In this document: in pieces, positions 6,182 through 12,090 of the stretch
How positions within the stretch are numbered: position 1 is the first letter of the stretch
Layout of the letters: every line of letters begins with the position of its first letter
Source of the DNA: Baffinella frigidus
Lineage: Eukaryota > Cryptophyceae > Cryptomonadales > Baffinellaceae
Direction of reading: 5' to 3'
Assembly (NCBI GenBank): GCA_026770585.1
Contig: MU646498.1
Span: forward strand, 538,140-550,229
DNA length: 12,090 bases
The notes under the pieces: generated by a model
Told to the model about the DNA's origin: nothing
The model's input: only the letters and a program-made list of their open reading frames with translations
Databases searched by the model: none
Program-made: the position numbers and the translations under genes

Positions 6182-6493
6182 AAAACTCCTCCACCTCACG
6201 GTCCGGGTATTACACACATGCTGGATCTTTCAGCAGCATGCCGTTTAAGTCATGCTGTTCAAATCGCTTTTGTCGGCGAAAACGTTTTCGTTTCTGGACA
6301 GGGGAATTCGGGGCGAAATCGGCAGCAGCGCAGTTCCCACCTGTCTGTTTTCTAGATAGAACCGAGGGGAATTCGGGGCGGTACTGAAGGCGAAGCCAGA
6401 GAGGGCGCGTTGCCAGTAGGCTTGGGTGTCCCAGCGCTTATCGCACACGCAGACCGTGCCTCCTAGGTCGTACCAGAACCAGGGCGCCTGTTG
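6182..6493. other. No gene recognised; short repeats only
   Basis: It contains a CATGCTG/CAGCATG hairpin near 6218-6241, a CGAAAACGTTTTCG palindrome (6277-6290) and a direct repeat GGGGAATTCGGGGCG at about 6301-6315 and 6364-6378. No open frame here resembles a known protein. Confidence 0.5.
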
Positions 6494-6614
6494 TGGGGTT
6501 TGGGGTTTGGGGTTTGAGGTTTGGGGTTTGGGGTTTGGGGTGTGGGGTTTGGGGTTTGGGGTTTGGGGTTTGGGGTTTGGGGTTCAGGGGTTAGGGTTTA
6601 GGGTTTAGGGTTGA
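6494..6614. repeat. Telomere-like array dominated by TTTGGGG
   Basis: About seventeen 7-bp units, mostly GGGGTTT. The right end changes to GGGTTCA and GGGTTTA. G-rich strand on top, the same polarity as at 1901 and 10653. It is more homogeneous than the 1901 array. Confidence 0.93.
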
Positions 6615-6827
6615 GACATAGTGTTTCAATAGCAGAAGCAATGCAATGATGTGTTCGCCCTTTCATGAGAACACACATGTGAGAGCCTTGGCGAAAGGCG
6701 GACCGTATCCCACACGGTGGACTACGAGTCTTTCATCGAAAGTCAACTTACCTGAAGACAAACAAAACCCTCGTAGACCACCGACTGGGTTCCTCGTTCT
6801 GGGACCGGGACGAGAAGTTCTCAGAAC

Positions 6828-7290
6828 CGGGACTCGATCGTCCACGAGCTCCGGTGTGAGAGAGTTTTCTGCAAAGGAGTTTCAAAATTGTCCAGCACGC
6901 ATCCAGGATGCGTGCGATGCGGCGCGTACGATGGGCATAAGGACAGTTCGCGCCGCGTGCTTTTGCCACGACGAAGCGGGACTCTATCGTCAACGAGTTC
7001 CGATTCGAGAGTCTTATAAATGGAAGGATTTTCCAAATTGGCTCGGTGCGAGACGTACGGTGGGCGTGCAGAAGGACGGTTCGAGCCGCGCGCTTGTCCC
7101 AGGCCGCCACCCCTCCCCCATGTCCTTGGCTTGGCCAAGACGTGAATTTTCGCAAATGGGTGTGGCCAGAGGACCTGGTTGGTACAAACGTTTGGACGTG
7201 CTGGTACTAATCGAGGACGCGTACGGTGGGCGTGCAGAAGGACGGTTCGAGGCGCGTGCTTTTACCAGGCCGCCACCCCTCCCCCATGTC
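6828..7290. repeat. Repeat F, two full copies and one half copy
   Basis: Copy F1 is about 6828-6976 and F2 about 6977-7127; both start CGGGACTCKATCGTC and run to CGTACGRTGGGC. F3 is the right half only, 7214-7290. F2 and F3 share GTACGGTGGGCGTGCAGAAG and CCAGGCCGCCACCCCTCCCC. F1 lacks 4 nt after GGGC, and F2 and F3 are read in different frames by the long plus-strand open frame across them. That argues against a protein repeat and for noncoding tandem duplication. Confidence 0.8.
6896..6914. repeat. 19-bp palindrome inside F1
   Basis: CACGCATCC-A-GGATGCGTG, two perfect 9-bp arms around one base. It is absent from F2, so it arose or was inserted in F1 only. Confidence 0.85.
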
Positions 7291-7318
7291 GCTATCTCCG
7301 CAGACCTGCGCTCATGTT

Positions 7319-7565
7319 GAGAATTTATTGATTACAGGACCAGCATGATCACATTCTAAGACCCCCTGCGGGGGTTTTGGTACTACAAGGATCTGGGGTT
7401 CTCTCACACACTTGATCTGGTCCTCCCGCTCAGCCGGCCCGGCAGGCTCTCCTCGTTCTACAACAACATGTAGCGTGTGAGAGAACTCCAGATCCTTGTA
7501 GTACCAAAACCCCCGCAGGGGGTCTTAAAATGTGGTCATGCTGGTCTTGTAGTCAATAAATTCTC
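7319..7565. mobile_element. 247-bp snapback element, 91-bp arms
   Basis: 7319-7409 and 7475-7565 are inverted repeats matching at 86 of 91 positions with no gap; the spacer is 65 nt. All five differences are transitions. In a plus-strand transcript four of them become G-U wobble pairs, leaving one C-A mismatch (at 7356). Each arm contains its own small hairpin, ACCCCC-TGC-GGGGGT followed by TTTT, and an AATAAA or TTTATT near its outer end. No open frame spans it. It could be a foldback transposon, two inverted gene 3' ends, or a source of double-stranded RNA. Confidence 0.93.
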
Positions 7566-8265
7566 TGAGATCTGAGGCGGTGTCGCACCGGCGACGAAAC
7601 CCGTGTCTCGAGCATCGAGCCTGCCCGGTCCACCACACACGTGCCGGCATCCTCCGCTGCAGCTTTCTCCAGGGAGGCGGTCCTGCGTCGGCAAAACAGC
7701 AGACGCTGAAGTCAGGGCAGGGGAAGGGGGAGGGGGGCAGGGGGAGGAGAGGGGAGGGGAGGGGGGAGGGGGGGGAGGCACTTGATGCTCTCGAGGCAAA
7801 GCATTGTCAGGCCGAACGCTGCACCGTCTGCCATGTAGGGCGCGTAGACAGGCGTTAGTGTGCTGCTGTGGGCCTGGATTGCCCGCTAAGTGGAACAGAG
7901 CGGGGCTGACGGGGATTTATGCGATCGCATCTCGGAAGGGAGGGTTGCTTACATATGAGGAGCTGTGCCACGCACTTGACGACCTGCGCGCGGGGGGGTG
8001 TAAGATAGTTTCGGGCCTGAGGAAGGAGCTTGTCCGGGACGGCAAGGCACGCGGAAGGAGGGACAGAGGGAGGGAGACCGGGCGTGAGGACAGGTAGGAA
8101 TGCAGGGGATGCCAGAAGCTGCTGCCCCTCAGGGTGCTCGTGCGCCTCGGAACGCGGGAGCGCATCGCCTTGCCTTCTTCCCACCTCGAGTTTGAGTTGT
8201 CATCTCGTTTTCGCGCAGAAACGATTTTTGACCATTTCGACTCCCTCCAGTTGCAGGGGGGGGTA
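7566..8265. other. No gene recognised; G-rich tract at about 7718-7779
   Basis: The first half contains a long run of GGGG and GGGGG blocks separated by single A or C, with high G-quadruplex potential. The second half has an open frame (about 7804-8097) whose middle reads like an amphipathic helix and which ends near a GACAG/GTAGGA donor-like sequence. That is too little to call an exon. Nothing else is recognised. Confidence 0.45.
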
Positions 8266-8423
8266 TTTCAAAAGTCAATTGTCACAGAAGATTTTTCAAA
8301 AATCAATGTTTTGAGAAGAAAATGGCTCAAATGCCACAATGGTTCAAATGCCAGCCACGAAATTGGATGTGGGTGTAGATTTTTTTAACCTTTTTTTTTA
8401 ACCTGGTTCTTTGACTTTTGAAA
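8266..8423. repeat. 13-bp inverted repeat around an AT-rich interval
   Basis: TTTCAAAAGTCAA (8266-8278) pairs exactly with TTGACTTTTGAAA (8411-8423). Inside are GATTTTT-C-AAAAATC (8290-8304), two TCAAATGCCA copies and two long T runs. This is the most AT-rich stretch in the window. It might be a decayed element; only the terminal 13 bp are convincing. Confidence 0.6.
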
Positions 8424-8685
8424 ACCACTGCCTTGAGGAGAAAATGACTTTTGGCGACCCCTTCCAAGGCTCTGACCTCGGAAGCACTTTTGGATTTCGG
8501 TCTACAACTCGATGTAAACATTATGAGTCAATTCAACACAAATAATTCGTACAAAGTTGTGGGAATTGGAGCTTTGCATTTTGCCCTCGGACCGCATGCC
8601 AGAAATCAAAAGCAGCCTCGGAAGCTGGTCAAAAACGCGTTTCTGGAGGGGAAACAAGGCGCATCTCGCAGCGCAAGCGGGGACG
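8424..8685. other. Unique DNA, no feature seen
   Basis: Apart from TTGAGGAGAAAATGACT, which echoes TTGAGAAGAAAATGGCT about 120 bp upstream, there is no repeat, palindrome or recognisable coding region. Confidence 0.4.
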
Positions 8686-8788
8686 GCGAGGTACCCCTGT
8701 AGGGTGGTCGTATGCTCCTCGGACTACAGTAGCCCAAATGCAGGTCCGTGGGGACGTGCGTGTCCTTATTCGCGAGTAACCCATGTGC
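8686..8788. mobile_element. Chimeric B/C element remnant
   Basis: The left edge GCGAGGTACCCCTGTA (8686-8701) is a family B right terminus. The right part, GGACGTGCGTGTCCTTATTC followed by GCGAGTAACCCATGT, is a diverged family C right arm (compare 11230-11266). The middle, GGGTGGTCGTATGCTCCT, resembles the C interior in reverse. The remnant therefore appears to join pieces of both families just upstream of B1. Confidence 0.65.
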
Positions 8789-8801
8789 AGGGCTAAAGGG
8801 G

Positions 8802-8891
8802 TACAGGGGTTCCTCGCTCATAGGCCTATGCCTAGGGCCCTATGGTGATCGCAGGGGGGTGGGCGTTTCTGATGAGCGAGGTACCCCTGTA
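8802..8891 (-). mobile_element. Palindromic element family B, copy B1 (internally deleted)
   Basis: 90 bp. The termini are TACAGGGGTTCCTCGCTCAT and its complement ending ACCCCTGTA. The left AAGAAACCGCCCC segment is missing, so the left arm is shorter than the right. Interior order (AGGCCTATGCCTAGGGCCCT) matches B3 and B4 and is opposite to B2 and B6. It is followed by GCCTATTCCTAGGACCCTAC, another interior-like piece. Confidence 0.85.
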
Positions 8892-8975
8892 TGCCTATTC
8901 CTAGGACCCTACGAGACAGAACACTGCAAGTGAAACAACGCCCGTCATTGCGTAGGCCTGGCTGCAGCCAACACC

Positions 8976-9098
8976 TACAGGGGTACCTCGCTCATAAGAA
9001 ACTGCCCCCCCCCCCCAGGGCCACCATAGGGCCCCAAGCATGGTCCTACTGTAGGGTCCTAGGGGGCGGCGGTTTCTTATGAGCGAGGTACCCCTGTA
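8976..9098 (+). mobile_element. Palindromic element family B, copy B2
   Basis: 123 bp. The left arm TACAGGGGTACCTCGCTCAT, AAGAAACTGCC and 12 C residues pair with a right arm ending GAGCGAGGTACCCCTGTA. The interior is CAGGGCCACCATAGGGCCCC then AAGCATGGTCCTACTGTAGG. Both ends carry TA, which may be part of the arm or a TA target duplication; longer flanks do not match. CAGGGG ends are also seen in hAT elements, but no 8-bp duplication is visible. Confidence 0.9.
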
Positions 9099-9148
9099 CT
9101 CTGCCCGCCCCTCTAGCTCGTAGTGCCTCCACCGGACCCGCCCCGACA

Positions 9149-9213
9149 AGAGAGAGAGCGAGAGATAGAGAGCGAGAGAGAGAGAGAGGGAGAGGGAGAG
9201 GGAGAGAGAGGAG
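9149..9213. repeat. GA-rich microsatellite
   Basis: AG runs with AGCGAGAGATAGAG and GGGAGA variants. It lies left of repeat D2, mirroring the GA tract right of D1. Confidence 0.9.
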
Positions 9214-9305
9214 AGAGGCCACACCCAGGAAATTGCGGTGGTCCGGGATACAATACACCCATCGCTATCTGATGCGTCTGTGGCGCGTGCCCGCTCTGTG
9301 GTCTA

Positions 9306-9415
9306 GGTCCTTGAGGTTCTTCGAGCTCCCAACATAGGCGGACACTAGAACTGGTTCTGCAGAAAAGGCATGCTTCCTTTCGGATCACATCAAGTCTCCC
9401 GGCACAGAGGATCGC
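9306..9415. repeat. Dispersed repeat D, copy 2
   Basis: Same orientation as 3076-3194, from GGTCCTTGAGGTTCTTCGAG to CACAGAGGATCGC. It is shorter than copy 1 by the insertion described there. Confidence 0.9.
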
Positions 9416-9451
9416 TCTAGGTTATTTGACGCAGCAGAAGTAGTCTACATG

Positions 9452-9572
9452 TACAGGGCTACCTCGCTCATAAGAAACCGCCCCCCCCTTGGGCCCTGCA
9501 GTAGGCGTATGCCTAGGGCCCTATGGTGGTCCTAGGGGGGGGGCGGTTTCTTATGAGCGAGGCACCCCTGTA
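9452..9572 (-). mobile_element. Palindromic element family B, copy B3
   Basis: 121 bp with termini TACAGGGCTACCTCGCTCAT and GCGAGGCACCCCTGTA. Arms include AAGAAACCGCCCCCCC and its complement. The interior GTAGGCGTATGCCTAGGGCC is the reverse of B2 and B6. Confidence 0.9.
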
Positions 9573-9730
9573 GGACGGGCCCGCCTCGGGGCCCCACATG
9601 CAGCTCTCGACTTGTGGGGGGGGGGCGACTTCACTCGATTTGCGCCACCTCCCGGGGCTAGTGGAAGGCCCCGTTGGCCCCGGGGTAAGGGTACTGTTGC
9701 TGCTGTCTGGCAGCACCAGACATTTATTAC

Positions 9731-9851
9731 TACAGGGGAACCTCGCTCATAAGAAACCGCCTCCTCCTAGGACCCTACAGTAGGCCTATGCCTAGGGCTA
9801 TATGGTGATCCTAGGAGGTTGGGCGTTTCTTATGAGCGAGGTACCCCTGTA
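9731..9851 (-). mobile_element. Palindromic element family B, copy B4
   Basis: 121 bp, from TACAGGGGAACCTCGCTCAT to GAGCGAGGTACCCCTGTA, TA at both edges. The interior CCTAGGACCCTACAGTAGGC then CTATGCCTAGGGCTATATGG has the same sense as B1 and B3. It is flanked on both sides by copies of repeat I. Confidence 0.9.
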
Positions 9852-10025
9852 AGGGGAATGTTGCTGCTGCTGTCTGACAGCACGAGACATTCATTACCGC
9901 CAACACAACCTGACACCAGCAGAGGCTTGCCGGCGAGGAGCGCCTGCCCTTGTCAGCCAGCCTAGCCTGGCTCTAGAAGCAACGTCGACCAGTACTAGTC
10001 ATGGGGGGTATCCATTAAGTGGCGA

Positions 10026-10045
10026 GGCGGTCAAAATTGACCGCC
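10026..10045. repeat. 20-bp palindrome
   Basis: GGCGGTCAA-AA-TTGACCGCC, two perfect 9-bp arms around AA. Confidence 0.88.
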
Positions 10046-10218
10046 AAGAGGTCCTAGGCAGGTCCTGGGGCCCTACCGTAGGGTGTGTGAGCCTACTGAT
10101 CACATGAGGGATAAAGCCCCTGGGGGGGGTAGGGGTACAGGGGGTACTGCTGCTGATGGCGAGGATGATGATGGAAATGGCTCAAGTTACATCTTCGATT
10201 TGCGCCACCTCCCAGGGC

Positions 10219-10300
10219 TACAGGGGTATCTGAGCATAAGAAACCAGAACTTAAGAACACATACCGGATTTGGGCCCCCCGTTTTCTTAATTTAGTGCCA
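10219..10300. mobile_element. Degenerate family B copy B5
   Basis: The left end TACAGGGGTATCTGAGCATA then AGAAACC is clear (10219-10246). A possible right half is only GGGCCCCCCGTTTTCTTA near 10274-10291. The terminus and interior are lost. The left boundary sits exactly after a copy of the repeat I segment CACCTCCCAGGGC. Confidence 0.65.
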
Positions 10301-10367
10301 GAGGGTTGACTAAATCTTCCGTTTAGTTGAAGGCCCCTATTGCCCCCAGGGTAGGGGGTACTGCTGG

Positions 10368-10508
10368 GGATTTTCGGGCGCTGAGAGCCCGAGTTTCCGT
10401 TACCTTATCCCAAGAAACCCCCCTTTGTCCCTGCGGGTTGCCTACTGTAGGGTCCTAGGTCTTATCGCTTAGGGGTTATTCAAAATCCCTTCGTAGCCCG
10501 CTGTGTGG
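10368..10508 (+). mobile_element. Inverted-repeat element family A, copy A4 (left end lost)
   Basis: It begins inside the element at the conserved hairpin (TCGGGCGCT-GAG-AGCCCGA) and continues TTTCCGTTACCTTATCC to the intact right terminus CCTTCGTAGCCCGCTGTGTG. The left terminal repeat is absent. Both flanks are copies of the repeat I segment with GCCCCCAGGGTAGG. Confidence 0.85.
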
Positions 10509-10588
10509 ACTAGTGGAAGGCCCCGTTGCCCCCAGGGTAGGAGAACTGCTGCTGCTGCTGCTGTTGGAGAGGATGGTTCTGCTGTTGG

Positions 10589-10630
10589 CCGTACTGGTCA
10601 AACGTTTGACCGTACTGGTCAAACGTTTGG
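10589..10630. repeat. Tandem pair of palindromic 21-mers
   Basis: 10589-10609 and 10610-10630 are CCGTACTGGTCAAACGTTTG plus A or G. Each has the palindromic core CAAACGTTTG, the first extending to GGTCAAACGTTTGACC. It lies at the left edge of the 10653 array. A related ACAAACGTTTGGACG is at about 7184-7198. Confidence 0.9.
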
Positions 10631-10652
10631 CCAGGCCCGCCCGCAGCCTGGG

Positions 10653-11004
10653 TGTGGTTTAGGGATTAGGGTTTAGGGTTTGGGGTTTAGGGTTTAGGGT
10701 TTAGTGTTTGGGGTGTAGGGTGTAGGGTGTGGGGTTTGGGGTGTGGGGTGTGGGGTTTGGGGTTTAGGGTTTGGGGTTTGGGGTTTGGGGTGTGGGGTTT
10801 GGGGTTTGGGGTTTGGGGGGTGGGGTTTGGGGTTTGGGGCTTGGGGCTTGGGGTTTGGGGTCTAGGGTTTGGGGTGTGGGGTTTAGGGATAAGGGTTTAG
10901 GGGTTCGGGTTTGGGGTTTGGGGTTCAATTTTTAGAGTTTAGGGTTTAGGGTTTAGGGTTTGGGGTTTGGGGTTTGGGGTTCAAGGTTTAGGGTTTAGGG
11001 TTTA
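10653..11004. repeat. Telomere-like array, TTTGGGG/TTTAGGG/TGTAGGG mixture
   Basis: About 350 bp of 7-mers, the longest array in the window. TTTAGGG is commoner at the edges and TTTGGGG in the middle. A few TGTAGGG, TGTGGGG and CTTGGGG units show local homogenisation. G-rich strand on top, strong G-quadruplex potential. It ends abruptly at GGGTTTACCGGGTACTG. Confidence 0.93.
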
Positions 11005-11039
11005 CCGGGTACTGCGCCTGGTCGTAGGGCGGCTGCTGC

Positions 11040-11149
11040 GGAGGGTGCCCCCTGTGCCAGGAAGAGAGACGTCAGAGAGAGAGCGATGCGAGACAGAGAG
11101 ACAGAGCGAGCGAGAGAGAGGGAGACAGGGAGGGAGGGTGCCCCCTGTA
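11040..11149. repeat. GA tract between two GGAGGGTGCCCCCTGT copies
   Basis: GGAGGGTGCCCCCTGT occurs at about 11040-11055 and again at 11133-11148, bracketing an AG-rich tract (about 11060-11131). The right copy overlaps the start of element C2, making CCCCTGTACAGGGG. It may be a duplicated insertion site or a tandem duplication. Confidence 0.75.
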
Positions 11150-11267
11150 CAGGGGTTACTCGAAATCAAGGACACGCACCGCCAGGGCCCTACGGTAGGG
11201 CTATTCCTAGGACCATAGGACGACCCTAGGGACGGTGCGAGTCCTTAATTTCGAGTAATCCCTGTTA
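11148..11267. mobile_element. Palindromic element family C, copy C2
   Basis: 120 bp. The left arm TACAGGGGTTACTCGAAATC, AAGGACACGCACCG pairs with a right arm CGGTGCGAGTCCTTAATTTC, GAGTAATCCCTGTTA. The interior CCTACGGTAGGGCTATTCCT resembles family B interiors. B and C share CAGGGG ends, TA edges and CCTAGG modules, so they probably belong to one superfamily moved by the same enzyme. Confidence 0.88.
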
Positions 11268-11297
11268 AGGTGGCCCAGGGTGCCTAGGGTCCTGCGG

Positions 11298-11417
11298 TAC
11301 AGGGGTACGTCGCTCATAAGAAACGCCCCCTCTCCTAGGACCACCGTAGGGCCCTAGGCATGGTCCTACCGTAGGGTCCTAGGGGGGGGGGGTTCTTACG
11401 AGCGAGGTAAACCTCTA
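11298..11417 (+). mobile_element. Palindromic element family B, copy B6
   Basis: 120 bp. The left end TACAGGGGTACGTCGCTCAT is good; the right end has decayed to GAGCGAGGTAAACCTCTA. The interior, CCTAGGACCACCGTAGGGCC then CTAGGCATGGTCCTACCGTA, is in the B2 orientation. Confidence 0.88.
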
Positions 11418-11470
11418 GGGCGGGGGGGACGCCGTGCATCAGGAATCAGGGTTACTCAGAGAAAACCCCT

Positions 11471-11555
11471 AGGTCCCAGAGCAATGGATAAGATTTTAGT
11501 ACAAATCGTGTAGATGGACTGTATCCGTGAAGTCCTCGTTGGCTGCTAAGTGGTT
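11471..11555. repeat. Dispersed repeat G, copy 2
   Basis: Partner of 401-486 in the same orientation. Just upstream, CAGGGTTACTC (about 11448-11458) resembles the tip of a family C arm. Confidence 0.8.
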
Positions 11556-11970
11556 ACTGAGAGAGAGAAAAACCGTATTTCGGGTGAAAAGGTGCCCAGC
11601 CAGCCATCATCAGGCATCTGGGGGGAGCGTTTTTTTTCACGCCCACCATAGGCGGACACTGCAACTTATCCTGCAGGATGGGAAGAGGTAAAAAGGGAGT
11701 CCTGGAAGGGCCCGCCTCGGGCGGGAGAAGAAGTCATTTATGTAGACATTAGACATGAGCCTATTTCGGGACTCCGTCCTCACAAGGGGAAGATGCGCAC
11801 CCGCCGTAGGCAGGCGGCGGCGGTGCGGCGTAGGTTGGGTGCTTAGGTAGGTCCGGTTGTTCATTTAGTTTCGAGCACTTTAGGTCCTTAGTTCGAGCCC
11901 TCTCTAGACGCCTTAAATTTATGGTCTTACATCATAAGTTCAATAAAAGTTTATCTCTCTTGGGTGCTCC
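11556..11970. other. No gene recognised; partial repeat D, hairpins, AATAAA
   Basis: 11640-11672 is a fragment of repeat D (CCCACCATAGGCGGACACTG). CCCGCC-TC-GGGCGGG near 11710-11725 forms a hairpin, and the same GGGCCCGCCTCGGG is at about 9577. The right end is AT-richer and contains AATAAA (11942-11947), which could be a polyadenylation signal, but no coding region leads to it. Confidence 0.5.
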
Positions 11971-12090
11971 TACACCCTACACCCTACACCCTACACCCTA
12001 CACCCTACACCCTACACTAGACCCCACACCCTACACCCTACACCCTACACCCTACACCCTACACCCTACACCCTACACTCTACACCCTAG
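11971..12090. repeat. (CCCTACA)n array at window end
   Basis: About seventeen units, interrupted near 12017-12028 by CACTAGACCCCACACC and ending CACTCTACACCCTAG. The C-rich strand is on top at the right end. A native telomere at the right end would have its G-rich strand on top, so this is an interstitial block or an assembly edge. Confidence 0.95.

Larger units (their letters stand above)
9635..10560. repeat. Repeat I: fragments of one sequence between MITEs
   Basis: A sequence TCGATTTGCGCCACCTCCC + GGGGCTAGTGGAAGGCCCC + GTTGSCCCCRGGGTA + CTGYTGCTGCTGTCTG is present most fully at 9635-9730. Parts recur at 9852-9902 (CTGCTG and GTCTGACAGCAC part), 10194-10220 (first part), 10328-10366 and 10516-10560 (GGCCCC/GCCCCCAGGGTAGG part). 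B4, B5 and A4 lie at the junctions, so this looks like one ancestral repeat broken and duplicated around inserted elements. CTG runs here are low complexity, not evidence of a coding repeat. Confidence 0.7.

Noticed and set aside
7054-7100. Second B-box-like GGTTCGAGCC at about 7079
   Set aside because: I found no A box at a suitable distance, no T run after it, and it lies inside repeat F; coincidence.
6646-7320. 224-codon plus-strand open frame
   Set aside because: It crosses the F repeats, but F2 and F3 are read in different frames and F1 carries a 4-nt indel relative to F2, so the frame is not what is being repeated. The stop-poor composition is high GC.
7804-8097. 97-codon frame with a helix-like middle and a nearby GTAGGA donor
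   Set aside because: Some protein-like character, but no recognisable domain, no clear acceptor and no partner exon. It could be an exon; a transcript would decide.
8976-9098. hAT assignment for family B from CAGGGG ends
   Set aside because: No 8-bp target duplication can be seen around B2, B3 or B4; only TA is shared at the edges, so the superfamily was left open.
11880-11912. AGTTCGAGCCC resembling a tRNA T-loop
   Set aside because: No pairing T stem, no A box upstream and no TTTT downstream.
11971-12090. Chromosome-end telomere
   Set aside because: The strand polarity is wrong for a right-hand end, and the unit (TGTAGGG in complement) differs from the TTTAGGG arrays.

Overview
Organism and overall character. 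This window is repeat-dense, GC-rich eukaryotic nuclear DNA. I find no protein-coding gene that I can support. The organism is inferred only from repeats. Degenerate TTTAGGG-type arrays (plant, green-algal and some protist telomere type, mixed with TTTGGGG, TTCAGGG and TGTAGGG variants) and numerous short inverted-repeat elements suggest an algal or other protist genome. A prasinophyte green alga or a dinoflagellate would fit, but this is a weak inference. There are no bacterial-style operons, ribosome-binding sites or recognisable protein families. The longer open frames run through GA-rich simple sequence or through repeat copies, and are best read as chance frames.

Layout, left to right. 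1-1900 is a mosaic of diverged dispersed repeats, a truncated inverted-repeat element (A1) and small tandem duplications, including an exact-length 2 x 52 bp block and a 2 x 39 bp block. 1901-2112 is a G-rich telomere-like array. It is followed by a compact structure at 2113-2381: two 69/70-identical direct repeats flank a perfect 27-bp-arm palindrome and a six-unit 17-bp array. 2553-2624 is a CCCTACA array of opposite strand polarity. 3076-4690 holds dispersed repeats D and E, 10-bp-period purine minisatellites, a nested inverted repeat and element A2. 4956-6181 holds element A3, several foldbacks and a minus-strand tRNA-like cassette (A box, B box, T5). 6494-6614 is another telomere-like array, followed by the threefold F repeat and a 247-bp snapback element with 91-bp arms (7319-7565). 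8686-11417 is a cluster of small palindromic transposon-like elements: five near-complete family B copies and one degenerate one, one complete family C copy and a B/C remnant, plus A4. 10653-11004 is a third G-rich array, and the window ends in a CCCTACA array.

How the parts relate. The unifying theme is short non-autonomous inverted-repeat elements (families A, B and C and four unrelated foldbacks). They have palindromic interiors built from CCTAGG- and CCCTACGGTAGGG-type modules and lie among telomere-like arrays. No transposase is present, so they would need an enzyme supplied in trans. The blocks most worth checking are the 2113-2381 palindrome/array cassette, the 7319-7565 snapback, the B/C cluster and the Pol III-like cassette joined to the 6023-6181 foldback. 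All similarities reported are between copies inside this window, read by eye. No database comparison was possible.
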